64,000 nucleotides of DNA, taken from positions 62,001-126,000 of the forward strand of contig NZ_JAUFPQ010000010.1 of assembly GCF_030409305.1 (NCBI RefSeq). Direction: 5' to 3'. The stretch is from Halomonas maura. GTDB lineage: Bacteria; Pseudomonadota; Gammaproteobacteria; Pseudomonadales; Halomonadaceae. Made by a program: the position numbers and the translations under genes. Positions 18,692 to 28,169 of the stretch are shown piece by piece (within the stretch, counting starts at the first letter, position 1; the number at the start of each line of letters is the position of its first letter). Below the pieces are notes generated by a model. That model worked only from the letters and a program-made list of their open reading frames with translations, did no database searches and was not told where the DNA came from.

Positions 18692-20040
18692 CAGGCCTCT
18701 TTCTCGATCATGGTGAGGTTGTCACGCAGGATGGGACCGTATTCGTACTTGCCGGGGCACACGTAGGTGCACAACGCCAGGTCCTCCTCATCCAGCTCCA
18801 GGCAGCCGAGCTGCATCGCCGTCTCGATGTCGCCGACGATCAGCGAGCGCAGCAGCTGGGTGGGCAGGATGTCCAGCGGCATCACTTCCTCGTAGGCCCC
18901 CACCGGCACCATGGCACGCTCTGAGCCGTTGGTGGAAGTGGTCGGCGCATAGTTGCGCAGGCCCTTGATCTTCGAGAGGTAGATGCCGAGCACCGAGTGG
19001 CGGTTGGCACCGGGCGACATCCAGCCCATGAAGACACGCTTGTTGCCTTCCTCGAGCAGGCTGAGCTGGCTGTGGAAGCGGCCCAGGAAACACAGGCTGC
19101 CCTCGGCGGTGAAACCGGAGAACACCGACCCGGAGATCACCCGGGTATCCTCGGGCTCGATGACCTCGCCGGCCAGCAGCTCATCGGTGCTGGCGCCCAG
19201 GCGGGTGCGCAGCAGGCGCGGCTGCTCGGCGCGCGGGCCGCCGACGGCCACGACCCGGCTGACGTCGAGCCGGCCCTGGGCGAACAGCTTGCCGAAGGCG
19301 ATGACGTCCTGGTAGCCGATGTGCCAGACGCGCTTGTGGAGGGCGACGGGCGAGAGGTGATGGATATGGGTACCGACCAGGCCGGCCGGGTGCGGGCCGC
19401 CGAAGGTCTCGACCTGCACGCCCTTGACGTCGCCGCCGGGCAACCGGGTGTCGGGGGCGCTACACAGGAAGACCTTGCCCTCGGTTAGCCTGGCGAGCAC
19501 CTTGAGGCCATCCTCGAAGGCCTCGGGCTGCTCGTTGATGATCCCGGCGGGATCGGCGGCCAGCGGGTGGGTGTCGATGGCGGTGACGAAGATGGCCTCC
19601 GGCGTGCCATCGATGGCGGGGGTGCGCGAATAGGGACGAGTACGCAGCGCCGTCCACAGCCCGGATTCGACCAGTTGGTCGACCACGGCCTGACGCTCCA
19701 GGGATTCCAGCTTGTCACGGCCGTGGGCGGTGAACTCCAGGGCGTCCTCGGCCTCGTCGACCTTGATCACCACCGACAGCAGCTTGCGCTTCTCGCCGCG
19801 GTGAATCGCGACGACCTCGCCGGCGGCCGGCGCGGTGAAACGCACGCCGTCGATCTTCTTGTCGGTGAAGAGCAGCTGGCCCAGTTTGACCTTGTCCCCT
19901 TCCCGGACCTCCATGGTCGGCTTCATGCCGATATAGTCGGTACCCAGGACGGCCACGTGGCGCACCGGACGCGCATCCTCGATGCGCTGCTCCGGGGCTC
20001 CCGTGATGGGGAGATCCAGGCCTTTCTTGACTTCGATCAT
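18691..20040 (-). CDS. nqrA: Na+-translocating NADH:quinone reductase subunit A
   Basis: The 449-residue cytoplasmic subunit is the first gene of the operon and is linked to quinone binding. The start [18 protein letters not shown], the block [20 protein letters not shown] and the C-terminal [19 protein letters not shown] are the conserved family pieces. The length matches NqrA (446). The ribosome-binding site is weak (GCGAG). The operon promoter should lie in 20041-20300; no convincing hexamer pair was found there. Confidence 0.97.
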   Translation of the reverse strand: MIEVKKGLDLPITGAPEQRIEDARPVRHVAVLGTDYIGMKPTMEVREGDKVKLGQLLFTDKKIDGVRFTAPAAGEVVAIHRGEKRKLLSVVIKVDEAEDALEFTAHGRDKLESLERQAVVDQLVESGLWTALRTRPYSRTPAIDGTPEAIFVTAIDTHPLAADPAGIINEQPEAFEDGLKVLARLTEGKVFLCSAPDTRLPGGDVKGVQVETFGGPHPAGLVGTHIHHLSPVALHKRVWHIGYQDVIAFGKLFAQGRLDVSRVVAVGGPRAEQPRLLRTRLGASTDELLAGEVIEPEDTRVISGSVFSGFTAEGSLCFLGRFHSQLSLLEEGNKRVFMGWMSPGANRHSVLGIYLSKIKGLRNYAPTTSTNGSERAMVPVGAYEEVMPLDILPTQLLRSLIVGDIETAMQLGCLELDEEDLALCTYVCPGKYEYGPILRDNLTMIEKEA

Positions 20041-20302
20041 AGTCTCGCCCAGTTGATGGATCGGATATACGAAGGAAAGGGGTGCGAATGGATTAGAATT
20101 CTATGGCTTGTCAGAATGTTACCAGTCGGGCCCGAGGCGAGCTCGAACCACCCCGAAAAATCCCCGGTATTATAAAGAGAAGCCAATGCGATGACCACCT
20201 GCCATAAGGTCGCAAAGGGGTCGCCGCGACAAGGGACGAAGTGTCGCAGAGGGTGAAAAAAGCGTTGAGGAAGGCGGCCTTAGGGCCAGAGGGAGGAAGC
20301 GC

Positions 20303-20324
20303 CGCCCCCGCCGGGCGGCGGGGA
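20303..20324 (-). terminator. GC-rich hairpin after gap
   Basis: An inverted repeat CCCCGCC-GGGC-GGCGGGG lies 11 bases beyond the gap stop codon. In the minus direction it is followed by GGCGCTTCCTCCC, so a true T-run is missing; transcript end or stabiliser are both possible. Confidence 0.4.
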
Positions 20325-20334
20325 CGGCAGGGCA

Positions 20335-21798
20335 TCAGCCCTGGGTACGCGGCAGCTTGAGGAAGCTGACGTTGGAGATGTGCTGCAGGATGCGGATGAC
20401 CTGGCAGCTGTAACCGAACTCGTTGTCGTACCAGACATAGAGGACGGCATGCTTGCCGTTGGCGATGGTCGCCTGGGCATCGACGATGCCGGCATGGCGG
20501 TTGCCCACGAAGTCGGTGGAGACCACTTCCGGCGAGTCGACGTAGTCGATCTGCTTCTGGAAGGTGGAGTCGACGGACATCCGGCGCAGGTAATCGTTGA
20601 GCGCGGCGACGTCGGCTTCCCGCTCGAGAGTCAGGTTGAGGATGGCCATGGAGACGTTGGGAGTCGGCACGCGGATGGCGTTGCCGGTCAGCTTGCCGCC
20701 CAGCTCCGGCAGTGCCTTGGCCACGGCCTTGGCCGCCCCGGTCTCGGTGAGCACCATGTTCAGCGGCGCGCTGCGGCCGCGGCGGTCGCCCTTGTGGTAG
20801 TTGTCGATGAGGTTCTGGTCATTGGTGTAGGAGTGCACCGTCTCGACGTGGCCATGGACGATGCCATACTCGTCGTTGAGCACCTTGAGGGTCGGCACGA
20901 TGGCATTGGTGGTGCACGACGCCGCGGAGATGATGCGGTCGTCGTCGCTGATGTCCTGGTGGTTGATGCCGTAGACGATGTTCTTGACGTCGCCCTTGCC
21001 CGGGGCGGTCAGCAGGGCCTTGGCCACGCCCTTGCAGGCCAGGTGCTGGCCCAGGCCGTCCTCGTCGCGCCAGATACCGGTGTTGTCGACGACCACGGCG
21101 TTGTCGATGCCGTAAGCGGTGTAATCGATCTCGGCCGGCGAATCGGCATAGATCACCTTGATGACGTTGCCGTTGGCGGTCAGGGTGCGCGCCTCGGCAT
21201 CGACGCTGATGGTGCCGTCGAAGGGCCCGTGAACGCTGTCGCGGCGCAACAGGCTGGCGCGCTTCTCCAGGTCCTTGGCGATGTCGCCGCGGCCACGCAC
21301 CACGATGGCGCGCAGGCGCAGCAGGTTGCCGCCGCCGGCCTTCTCGACCAGCACTCGGGCCAGGATGCGGCCGATCCGGCCGAAGCCGTAGAGCACCACG
21401 TCCTTGGGCTCGCCGTTACCGGCCTGGGGGTCATGGGCGTCGACGATCTCGGCCAGCTCCTCGCGCAGGAAGGCCACGGCATCGCCGCCGCCACGCTTCT
21501 TGTAGGCCACGCCCAGCTTGCCGACGTCGACGTGGGCCGGGGCCAGGTTGAGTTCGGCCATGGCCTTGACCAGCGGGAAGGTGTCCTTGACGGAGAGCTC
21601 GGTTCCCTCGATCTTGCGAACGTAGCGATGGTCCTTGAGGATCCGGATGACGCTGCGGTTGAACAGCGAGCGGCCATACAGGGTGGTCACGACGTTGTGG
21701 TGACGATAGAGGCTGCCGATCAGCGGGATCATCTGCTCGGCGATCGCCTGGTTGTCATGCCATTCCTGGAACACGGTATCGAGGGGTTGCTGACTCAC
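20335..21798 (-). CDS. gap: Glyceraldehyde-3-phosphate dehydrogenase, long N-terminally extended form
   Basis: The 487-residue protein converts glyceraldehyde 3-phosphate and NAD(P)+ to 1,3-bisphosphoglycerate, or the reverse. Residues about 1-125 are an extra N-terminal domain (EWHDNQAIAEQMIPLIGSLY) absent from the common 330-residue enzyme. The Rossmann motif VVLYGFGRIGRILARV comes next. The catalytic cysteine is C295 in AASCTTNAIVPTL, and the C-terminus keeps VWYDNEFGYSCQVI. A long form of this kind sits beside mfd and the nqr operon in Pseudomonas too. A gluconeogenic bias has been suggested for such second-type enzymes, but nothing here proves it. Confidence 0.93.
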   Translation of the reverse strand: MSQQPLDTVFQEWHDNQAIAEQMIPLIGSLYRHHNVVTTLYGRSLFNRSVIRILKDHRYVRKIEGTELSVKDTFPLVKAMAELNLAPAHVDVGKLGVAYKKRGGGDAVAFLREELAEIVDAHDPQAGNGEPKDVVLYGFGRIGRILARVLVEKAGGGNLLRLRAIVVRGRGDIAKDLEKRASLLRRDSVHGPFDGTISVDAEARTLTANGNVIKVIYADSPAEIDYTAYGIDNAVVVDNTGIWRDEDGLGQHLACKGVAKALLTAPGKGDVKNIVYGINHQDISDDDRIISAASCTTNAIVPTLKVLNDEYGIVHGHVETVHSYTNDQNLIDNYHKGDRRGRSAPLNMVLTETGAAKAVAKALPELGGKLTGNAIRVPTPNVSMAILNLTLEREADVAALNDYLRRMSVDSTFQKQIDYVDSPEVVSTDFVGNRHAGIVDAQATIANGKHAVLYVWYDNEFGYSCQVIRILQHISNVSFLKLPRTQG

Positions 21799-21833
21799 GA
21801 GAGGCCTCTCTATGGAAATGGAGATACGAGCGT

Positions 21834-21862
21834 ATTATCCGGGGCCCCGTTCGCCAGGGCAA
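21834..21862 (-). promoter_or_regulatory. Sigma-70-like promoter of gap
   Basis: On the minus strand TTGCCC (21857-21862) and GATAAT (21834-21839) are separated by 17 bases. The -10 is 36 bases upstream of the gap ATG, in the divergent gap/mfd spacer. Confidence 0.5.
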
Positions 21863-21979
21863 TCACGGGATGGTCGCAGGCGCTGTAGGGGTTTTACAGG
21901 AATCCGCGTTTCACTACATGGCCCCCTCGGGCTGGTATGATGCCGGCAGTCACCCCTTCGACACGACGCAAGCGACGCC

Positions 21980-24900
21980 ATGCCGACTTTCTCGCCTCTC
22001 GATCCCGCGCGCCCCCGGGGACTGCGCGACACCCTCTACTGGCAGACGCCTCCCGGCAGCGCCACGGCGCTGTCCCTGGCCCACCTGGCCGAGGACGCGC
22101 CGCTGCTGGTGGTGACCGCCGACACCGCCCAGGCCCAGCGCCTGGAGGGCGAACTGGGTTTCTATTCGCGCCTGCCGGTGCTGCCCTTCCCCGACTGGGA
22201 GACCCTGCCCTACGACAGCTTCTCGCCTCACCAGGACATCGTCTCGGCTCGGCTGCGCACCCTGCGCCGCCTGCAGGACGGCGAGCACGGCATCGTGCTG
22301 GTGCCGATCAATACCCTGATGCAGCGCCTGCCGCCGGTGGACTACATCGCCGGCCGGGTGATGACCCTCGAGGTTGGCATGACCCTGGACCGCGAGCGCT
22401 TCCGGGAGAGCCTGTCGCGGGCCGGCTACCGGGCCGTCGAGACGGTCTTCGAGCCCGGCGAGTACGCCCTGCGCGGTGCGCTGATCGACCTGTTCCCCAT
22501 GGGCAGCGAGTCGCCCCTGCGCATCGACCTGTTCGACGACGAGATCGACACCCTGCGCCATTTCGATCCGGATACCCAGCGCAGCCAGGACAAGGTGGCG
22601 GGGGTCGAGCTGCTGCCCGCCCACGAGTACTCGCTGTCGCGCTCGGCCGTGGCCTGTTTCCGGGAAGGCTTCGAGACGCTGTTCGACGTCGACCCCCGCC
22701 AGTGTCCGCTGTACGTCGATGCCCTCAAGGGCATCCCCTCCCCCGGGCTCGAGCAGTACCTGCCGCTGTTCTTCGACGAGACGGCCACGCTGTTCGAGCA
22801 CCTCGCCGAGGGGACCCGGATCGCCCTGCTCCCCGGGACCTTCGACGCCGCCGAACACCACTGGGCGGCCATCGAGAGTCGCTATGAGAACCTCGGCGTC
22901 GACCCCACCCGGCCGCTGCTGCCGCCCCACCGGGCCTTCGTGCCGGTGGCCGAGGCCTTCGGCGCCATCAAGCGCCACCCGCGGGTCGAGCTCACCGACG
23001 ACCCGGCCCATCGCCATGCCCGGGTGCCGGCCGCCCGGACGCCTCCCGAGGTCACGGTCAACGCCCGCGGCAAGCAGCCCCTGGCCGCTCTGGCCGCCTT
23101 CCTCGACGAGCATCCCGAGGCCCGGGTGCTGTTCGTCGCCGAGTCACGCGGCCGACGCGAGGCCCTCGAGGAGACGCTGGCGCCGCTGGGGATCGCCCTG
23201 CCCCATGTCGACGACTTCGCCGCCTTCCTCGCCACCGGCGAGCGCACCGCCATCACCGAGGGCGCCATCGAGGCCGGCTTGTGGCTGGAATCGCCCAACC
23301 TGGCGGTGATCGGCGAGACCGAGCTGTTCGGCGAGGTGGTGCGCCAGAGCCGTCGCCGGGAGAAGGCCACCGACGACAGCGAGCTGGCCGTCCGCCACCT
23401 CTCCGAGCTCAAGCCCGGCGCGCCGGTCGTCCACCAGGCCCACGGCGTCGGGCGCTACCGGGGCCTGGAGACCCTCGAGGCCGGCGGCCAGGCCGCCGAG
23501 TTCGTGTCGCTGGAATACGCCGACGGCGCCAAGCTCTACGTGCCGGTGGACAGCCTGCACCTGATCTCGCGCTATGCCGGCGCCGACGAGGAGCTGGCGC
23601 CGCTGCACCGGCTGGGCTCCGAGCAGTGGGAAAAGGCCAAGCGCAAGGCCGCCGAGAAGATCCGCGACACCGCCGCCGAGCTGCTCGACGTCTATGCCCG
23701 CCGCGAGGCCAAGGAAGGCTTCGCCTGCGCCCCGCCCGACGCCGAGTACGCCCGCTTCGCCGGCAGCTTCCCCTTCGAGGAGACCCCCGACCAGCGCGTC
23801 GCCATCCAGGCGGTGCTGGGCGACATGACCGCCCTGCGGCCGATGGACCGGGTGGTCTGCGGCGACGTCGGCTTCGGCAAGACCGAGGTGGCCATGCGGG
23901 CCGCCTTCCTCGCCGTGCACTCGGGCCGCCAGGTGGTGGTGCTGGTGCCCACCACCCTGCTGGCGCGCCAGCACTACGAGAACTTCCGCGACCGCTTCGC
24001 CGACACCGCGGTGAACATCGAACTGATCTCCCGCTTCACCGCCGGCCAGGGCCAGAGCGCTGCCTTGAAGCGCATCGAGGAGGGCCAGGCCGACATCGTC
24101 ATCGGCACCCACAAGCTGCTCTCCAAGTCGATGCGCTTCCCCAACATGGGCCTGCTGATCATCGACGAGGAACACCGCTTCGGCGTCGCCCAGAAGGAGC
24201 GCCTGAAGGGCCTGCGCGCCGAGGTGGACATCCTGACGCTGACCGCCACGCCGATCCCGCGCACCCTGAACATGGCCATGAGCGGGATCCGCGACCTGTC
24301 GATCATCGCCACGCCGCCGGCCCGCCGGCTGTCGGTGAAGACCTTCGTCCAGCAGCGCGACGAGGCGGTGATCAAGGAGGCGCTGCTGCGCGAGATCCTG
24401 CGCGGCGGCCAGGTCTACTTCCTGCACAACGAGGTCAAGTCCATCGAGACCGCCGCCGAGACGGTGCGCGGCCTGGTGCCCGAGGCCCGGGTGGCCGTGG
24501 CCCACGGCCAGCTGCCGGAACGCGCCCTGGAGCGGGTCATGTCCGACTTCTACCACAAACGCTTCAACGTGCTGGTCTGCTCGACCATCATCGAGACCGG
24601 CATCGACGTGCCCAGCGCCAACACCATCATCATCGAGCGCGCCGACAAGTTCGGCCTGGCCCAGCTCCACCAGCTGCGCGGCCGGGTGGGCCGCAGCCAC
24701 CACCAGGCCTATGCCTACCTGCTGGCCCCGCCGCCGCGAGCGATGACCCGGGACGCCGTCAAGCGCCTGGAGGCCATCGGCCAGGCCGAGGACCTCGGCG
24801 CCGGCTTCACCCTGGCCAGCCACGACATGGAGATCCGCGGTGCCGGCGAGCTGCTCGGCGACGAGCAGAGCGGCCAGATGGAGGCGATCGGCTACAGCCT

Positions 24901-25429
24901 CTACATGCAGATGCTCGATCGCGCCGTGAAGGCGATCCGCGAGGGCAAGACACCCAACATCGAGGCGCCCCTGGACGAGGGCGTGGAGATCGGCCTCAAC
25001 CTGCCGGCGCTGATTCCCGACGACTACCTGCATGACGTCCAGCAGCGCCTGGTGATGTACAAGCGCATTGCCAGCGCCGAGAGCGAGGCCGAGCTCAAGG
25101 AGCTCCAGGTGGAGATGATCGATCGCTTCGGCCTGCTGCCGGCACCGGTCAAGACGTTGCTGCGCCAGACCCGGCTACGCCAGCGCGCCGAGCGCCTGGG
25201 CATCGCGCGCCTCGAGGCCGGCCCGGAAAAGGGCCGGGTGATCTTCGCTGGCCATACCCGGGTCGACCCGCTGATCCTGGTCGAGCTGATCCAGCGCGAG
25301 CCGCAACGCTATCGCCTGGAGGGCGCCGACACCCTGCGCTTCACTGCCGACATGGCCGACGAGGCGGCTCGCTTCGCCGTCGTGGAACAGCTGCTCGATG
25401 CCCTCAACCGCAAGGCCGAAGCGGCATGA
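21980..25429 (+). CDS. mfd: Transcription-repair coupling factor
   Basis: The 1149-residue ATP-driven translocase removes RNA polymerase stalled at DNA damage and recruits UvrA. Domains in order: UvrB-like module (about 1-330), RNA-polymerase-interacting domain near 460-540 beginning HGVGRYRGLETLEAGG, helicase domain with Walker A GDVGFGKTE near residue 630, DEEH box near 728, TATPIPRTLNMA and helicase motif VI QLRGRVGRSHHQAYAYL, and the C-terminal TRCF domain. The length equals E. coli Mfd (1148). The ribosome-binding site before the ATG is weak; the family start position supports it. It is divergent from gap. Confidence 0.97.
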   Translation: MPTFSPLDPARPRGLRDTLYWQTPPGSATALSLAHLAEDAPLLVVTADTAQAQRLEGELGFYSRLPVLPFPDWETLPYDSFSPHQDIVSARLRTLRRLQDGEHGIVLVPINTLMQRLPPVDYIAGRVMTLEVGMTLDRERFRESLSRAGYRAVETVFEPGEYALRGALIDLFPMGSESPLRIDLFDDEIDTLRHFDPDTQRSQDKVAGVELLPAHEYSLSRSAVACFREGFETLFDVDPRQCPLYVDALKGIPSPGLEQYLPLFFDETATLFEHLAEGTRIALLPGTFDAAEHHWAAIESRYENLGVDPTRPLLPPHRAFVPVAEAFGAIKRHPRVELTDDPAHRHARVPAARTPPEVTVNARGKQPLAALAAFLDEHPEARVLFVAESRGRREALEETLAPLGIALPHVDDFAAFLATGERTAITEGAIEAGLWLESPNLAVIGETELFGEVVRQSRRREKATDDSELAVRHLSELKPGAPVVHQAHGVGRYRGLETLEAGGQAAEFVSLEYADGAKLYVPVDSLHLISRYAGADEELAPLHRLGSEQWEKAKRKAAEKIRDTAAELLDVYARREAKEGFACAPPDAEYARFAGSFPFEETPDQRVAIQAVLGDMTALRPMDRVVCGDVGFGKTEVAMRAAFLAVHSGRQVVVLVPTTLLARQHYENFRDRFADTAVNIELISRFTAGQGQSAALKRIEEGQADIVIGTHKLLSKSMRFPNMGLLIIDEEHRFGVAQKERLKGLRAEVDILTLTATPIPRTLNMAMSGIRDLSIIATPPARRLSVKTFVQQRDEAVIKEALLREILRGGQVYFLHNEVKSIETAAETVRGLVPEARVAVAHGQLPERALERVMSDFYHKRFNVLVCSTIIETGIDVPSANTIIIERADKFGLAQLHQLRGRVGRSHHQAYAYLLAPPPRAMTRDAVKRLEAIGQAEDLGAGFTLASHDMEIRGAGELLGDEQSGQMEAIGYSLYMQMLDRAVKAIREGKTPNIEAPLDEGVEIGLNLPALIPDDYLHDVQQRLVMYKRIASAESEAELKELQVEMIDRFGLLPAPVKTLLRQTRLRQRAERLGIARLEAGPEKGRVIFAGHTRVDPLILVELIQREPQRYRLEGADTLRFTADMADEAARFAVVEQLLDALNRKAEAA

Positions 25430-25445
25430 CCTGGTGAGCAGTGAT

Positions 25446-25500
25446 GGGCAAGGCGACAGGGGCGATAGCCGCCTCGCGACCTCCCCCTCATGCCTTGCCC
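25446..25500 (+). terminator. Long imperfect hairpin after mfd
   Basis: Arms GGGCAAGGC..AGGGG and CCCCT..GCCTTGCCC pair across about 20 bases, 17 bases past the mfd stop codon. No T-run follows, so it may mark a processed 3' end. Confidence 0.4.
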
Positions 25501-25612
25501 CTCGCTAACACGGGATGCCCTACTGGCGAACCGGCACCGGCTGGGGCACTCTAACGCCAATGCCGATCCCCACGGATGGGGTCGGCCCCAATGACACCTC
25601 CGACCCGAGACC

Positions 25613-26680
25613 ATGACCACCATGACCGCATCCTCTTTACGCGGCGCCCTGACCCGCACCACCCTGCTGCTCGGGCTGAGCACCGCCTTCGCCGTCCCCC
25701 TGCAGGCCAACGAGGACCTGCCTCGCGGCTACTATGTGCTGCCCGAGGAAGGCGACCTGATCGGTGAGGTCACGACCGTCGAAGCCGACAAGGAGGACAC
25801 CCTGATCGATATCGGCCATGAGTACGGTATCGGCTACCGGGCCATGGTGCGCGCCAACCCCGATGTCAGCATCTGGTATCCCGGCGAAGGCACCGAGGTG
25901 ACGATTCCCGGCCAGTTCATCCTGCCCGACGCGCCGCGTAACGGCATCGTGATCAATGTCGCCGAGATGCGCCTCTACTACTATCCCCCGGCCGAGGAAG
26001 GCCAGCCGCGCATCGTCCAGACCTACCCTCTCGGGGTGGGCCGCCAGGACTGGGAGACGCCGCTGGGCAACACCACCATCACCGAGAAGGTCGAGGACCC
26101 GGCCTGGTACCCGCCGGAGTCCATCCGCCGCGAGCACGCCGAGGCCGGCGACCCCCTGCCCAGCGTGGTGCCGGCCGGCCCCGACAACCCGCTGGGCACC
26201 CGCAAGATGCGCCTCGGCATCCCCGGCTACCTCATTCACGGCACCAACAAGCCGGAGGGCGTGGGCATGCGCGTCTCCCACGGCTGCGTGCGGATGCTGC
26301 CGCAGGACGTGGAGCATCTGTTCGACCAGATCGCGGTGGGCACCCAGGTGCGGCTGATCAACGAGAGCTTCAAGCTGGGCTGGTCCGACGGCACCCTCTA
26401 TGTCCAGGCCTACCCTTACCTGGACGATGAGCAGGGCACCAGCATCCAGCGGGTCACCGAGGCACTGGGCCAGGTCGATGCCAGCATCGAGGGGCTCGAG
26501 TACCCGGTCGACTACTCGCGGCTGCGCGAGGTGGTGGAGATCCCCGGCGGCATGCCGGTGGCGCTCGAATCCGCCCCCGCGCCCGCCGAACCGGCACCGG
26601 CCCCGGACACCCTGTATGACCGCCTGGAACTGATCGCCGCCCGGCCGAGCCTGTACGACCAGCTACCGCCGCAGAGCTGA
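25613..26680 (+). CDS. L,D-transpeptidase of the ErfK/YbiS type
   Basis: The 355-residue periplasmic enzyme forms L,D bonds at meso-diaminopimelate in peptidoglycan; close relatives in E. coli attach Braun lipoprotein. A Sec signal peptide (about residues 1-32) is followed by a LysM-like segment (VEADKEDTLIDIGHEYGI, about 57-105). The YkuD catalytic domain carries H209 in LIHGTN and the nucleophile C225 in VSHGCVRM. A P/A-rich C-terminal stretch follows. The ATG at 25613 is followed by another at 25622; both give the same mature protein. It lies next to an OprI-like lipoprotein gene on the opposite strand and a second L,D-transpeptidase gene beyond. Confidence 0.93.
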   Translation: MTTMTASSLRGALTRTTLLLGLSTAFAVPLQANEDLPRGYYVLPEEGDLIGEVTTVEADKEDTLIDIGHEYGIGYRAMVRANPDVSIWYPGEGTEVTIPGQFILPDAPRNGIVINVAEMRLYYYPPAEEGQPRIVQTYPLGVGRQDWETPLGNTTITEKVEDPAWYPPESIRREHAEAGDPLPSVVPAGPDNPLGTRKMRLGIPGYLIHGTNKPEGVGMRVSHGCVRMLPQDVEHLFDQIAVGTQVRLINESFKLGWSDGTLYVQAYPYLDDEQGTSIQRVTEALGQVDASIEGLEYPVDYSRLREVVEIPGGMPVALESAPAPAEPAPAPDTLYDRLELIAARPSLYDQLPPQS

Positions 26681-26724
26681 CGGCACCGGCGCTCCCACGG
26701 AAGATGGCAGGTGATGAGGCCGTT

Positions 26725-26825
26725 GTGGGAGCGCCGCAGGCGGCGCGATCCGCCGCGCAGCGGCGGCGGGAGACACCTCGGGCGCCTGGCGGCGCCATCG
26801 CCGACACCTCGGACCGGCCCTCCCG
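26725..26825. repeat. Dispersed repeat family 1, copy 2 (inverted)
   Basis: This is the reverse-orientation partner of 13361-13472. Read on the minus strand it gives GGAGGGCCGGTCCGAGG, GGCGATGGCGGCGCCAGG and GCCGCTGCGCGGCGG in the same order. It lies in the spacer between the L,D-transpeptidase gene and the terminator of the lipoprotein gene. Confidence 0.7.
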
Positions 26826-26864
26826 CAGGACCGGCCCCTCGGGTCACGCCAAGGGCAATGAGCA

Positions 26865-26897
26865 CAAAAAAACCACCCCTCGCGTGAGGGGTGGTTT
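26865..26897 (-). terminator. Rho-independent terminator of the lpp-like gene
   Basis: On the minus strand AACCACCCCTC-ACGC-GAGGGGTGGTT forms a perfect stem followed by TTTTTTT. It lies about 45 bases after the lipoprotein stop codon. A short T-run on the plus side lets it also serve the converging transpeptidase gene. Confidence 0.9.
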
Positions 26898-26943
26898 CTG
26901 ATACCACATCGCCAGGCAGCATGCCTGGCGTAGTGATCCGGAA

Positions 26944-27207
26944 TTACTTGCGCATGGAACTCTCGAACATGCGGTTCATCTCTTCACGGTTCTGCTGGGA
27001 CATCTGCAGAGCCGCCTGAGCGTCGCGCTGGGCCTGGTTGGCGGTGTTCTGTGCCTGGGTGGCGATGCTGCGCGCTTCGGCGGCGTCGGCCTGAGCGGAC
27101 TCGGCGGTCATGCGGACTTCTTCCAGGGCGCTGGAAGAGGCACAGCCGGCCAGTACGGCGAGAGAGGCAGCAGCGGCGGTCAGCTTCAGAGTGGTCTTCA
27201 TAGTCAT
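26944..27207 (-). CDS. Braun/OprI-type murein lipoprotein
   Basis: The 87-residue protein has a lipoprotein signal peptide with lipobox VLAGC (C22). An alanine-rich amphipathic helix of heptads (ESAQADAAEARSIATQAQNT) makes the trimeric coiled coil. The C-terminus is SSMRK, ending in lysine (K87), the residue that L,D-transpeptidases join to diaminopimelate in Lpp and OprI. It should therefore tie the outer membrane to peptidoglycan. AAGGAG lies six bases before the ATG at 27207; a second ATG is at 27201, and the frame upstream to 27333 is untranslated leader. It has a good promoter and a strong terminator, fitting an abundant single-gene transcript. Confidence 0.9.
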   Translation of the reverse strand: MTMKTTLKLTAAAASLAVLAGCASSSALEEVRMTAESAQADAAEARSIATQAQNTANQAQRDAQAALQMSQQNREEMNRMFESSMRK

Positions 27208-27290
27208 GGTGTTCTCCTTGGGTCTTCCTTGGTACTGCGTTGGTGATGCCTGCAGAACAGGCTTCCTGCAAATGCAGGTCTTCCTGCAGC

Positions 27291-27318
27291 AATATAAGCT
27301 GCGTGTCACAGGAGTCAA
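27291..27318 (-). promoter_or_regulatory. Sigma-70 promoter of the lpp-like gene
   Basis: On the minus strand TTGACT (27313-27318) and TATATT (27291-27296) are separated by 16 bases, about 84 bases upstream of the start codon. The leader contains small stems such as CCTGC-AAAT-GCAGG. Confidence 0.7.
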
Positions 27319-27381
27319 ACGCTGTTCTAGCAAGACACAACGCTTGTCTACCGACTAGAGCGTCCCTAGCGCATGTAAAGC

Positions 27382-27996
27382 CTAGCGGATCACGACCCGC
27401 GTGCCAATGTCGATGATCGACGACAGTCGTTCCACCTGAGCATCGGTGACGGCCACGCAGCCGTTAGTCCAGTGGAAGCGACGGTGGATCTCGGGATCGC
27501 CGACCCCGACTCCATGAATGCCGATATAGCCCCCCAGCACCGTCTCCTGGGGAGGCGAACCGTGGCGACGGTAGTAGGAGAAGTAGTCGTCATAGTCCTG
27601 CTGGCTATAGAGCCCCGACGCCAGGGCCATCCGGGCATGGGTCGGCGTGGGATAGTCCAGGCCGACGAAGATGTGGAACTTGCTGTGGCGGTTGAACCGG
27701 TTCACCCGGAACTCGCCCAGCGGCGTGGCCCGGTCGCCGCTCACGCGCTGGGGCTTGGCGCCGCCCCGTCCCAGCGAGATCGGCGCATAGTGCTCCAGCC
27801 GTGCCTCGCCGCGGTAGAGGCTGAGCGAGGACTCGCGGTCGTCGACCAGTACCCAGAGTTCACTGGGATAGCGCGGTGACGTGGCCTGCGCCAGCAGGTC
27901 GTTCATCAGGGCCGGACTGGCCTCGGCGGTGGCCCATGGCCAGAGGGGGGCCGTCAGGGCCAGCAGGCCGAATCGGCGACGGGAAAGGACGGGCAT
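27382..27996 (-). CDS. L,D-transpeptidase family protein (YafK-like) with Tat-like signal
   Basis: The 204-residue protein carries a YkuD-type domain. The signal region SRRRFGLLALTAPL fits the twin-arginine consensus S-R-R-x-F, and cleavage is likely after ATAEA. The catalytic histidine is H161 in IGIHGVGVG and the nucleophile is C180 in HWTNGCVAVTD, so the usual S-H-G-C is replaced by T-N-G-C, as in YafK-like members. In E. coli, DpaA (YafK) cuts the Lpp-peptidoglycan bond rather than making it; this protein could do the same, which is inference. The start at 27996 has AAGGTGGAG directly upstream; the ATG at 28014 has none. Confidence 0.85.
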   Translation of the reverse strand: MPVLSRRRFGLLALTAPLWPWATAEASPALMNDLLAQATSPRYPSELWVLVDDRESSLSLYRGEARLEHYAPISLGRGGAKPQRVSGDRATPLGEFRVNRFNRHSKFHIFVGLDYPTPTHARMALASGLYSQQDYDDYFSYYRRHGSPPQETVLGGYIGIHGVGVGDPEIHRRFHWTNGCVAVTDAQVERLSSIIDIGTRVVIR

Positions 27997-28169
27997 CTCC
28001 ACCTTGTTCGTCATGTAAGCATCGTGGATGGAAAGCGAGAGCGCCTTTATAGCGTATTCCAGCGTCCCTGTCAGGGGACGCTGGGCCCTTCTTGGCCCTG
28101 GGGCAGCAGACAACTCGGCTGGGGAGACATCCCGATCGCTTGTCGCCGTTGCCCAGGAGAGACACCTCC

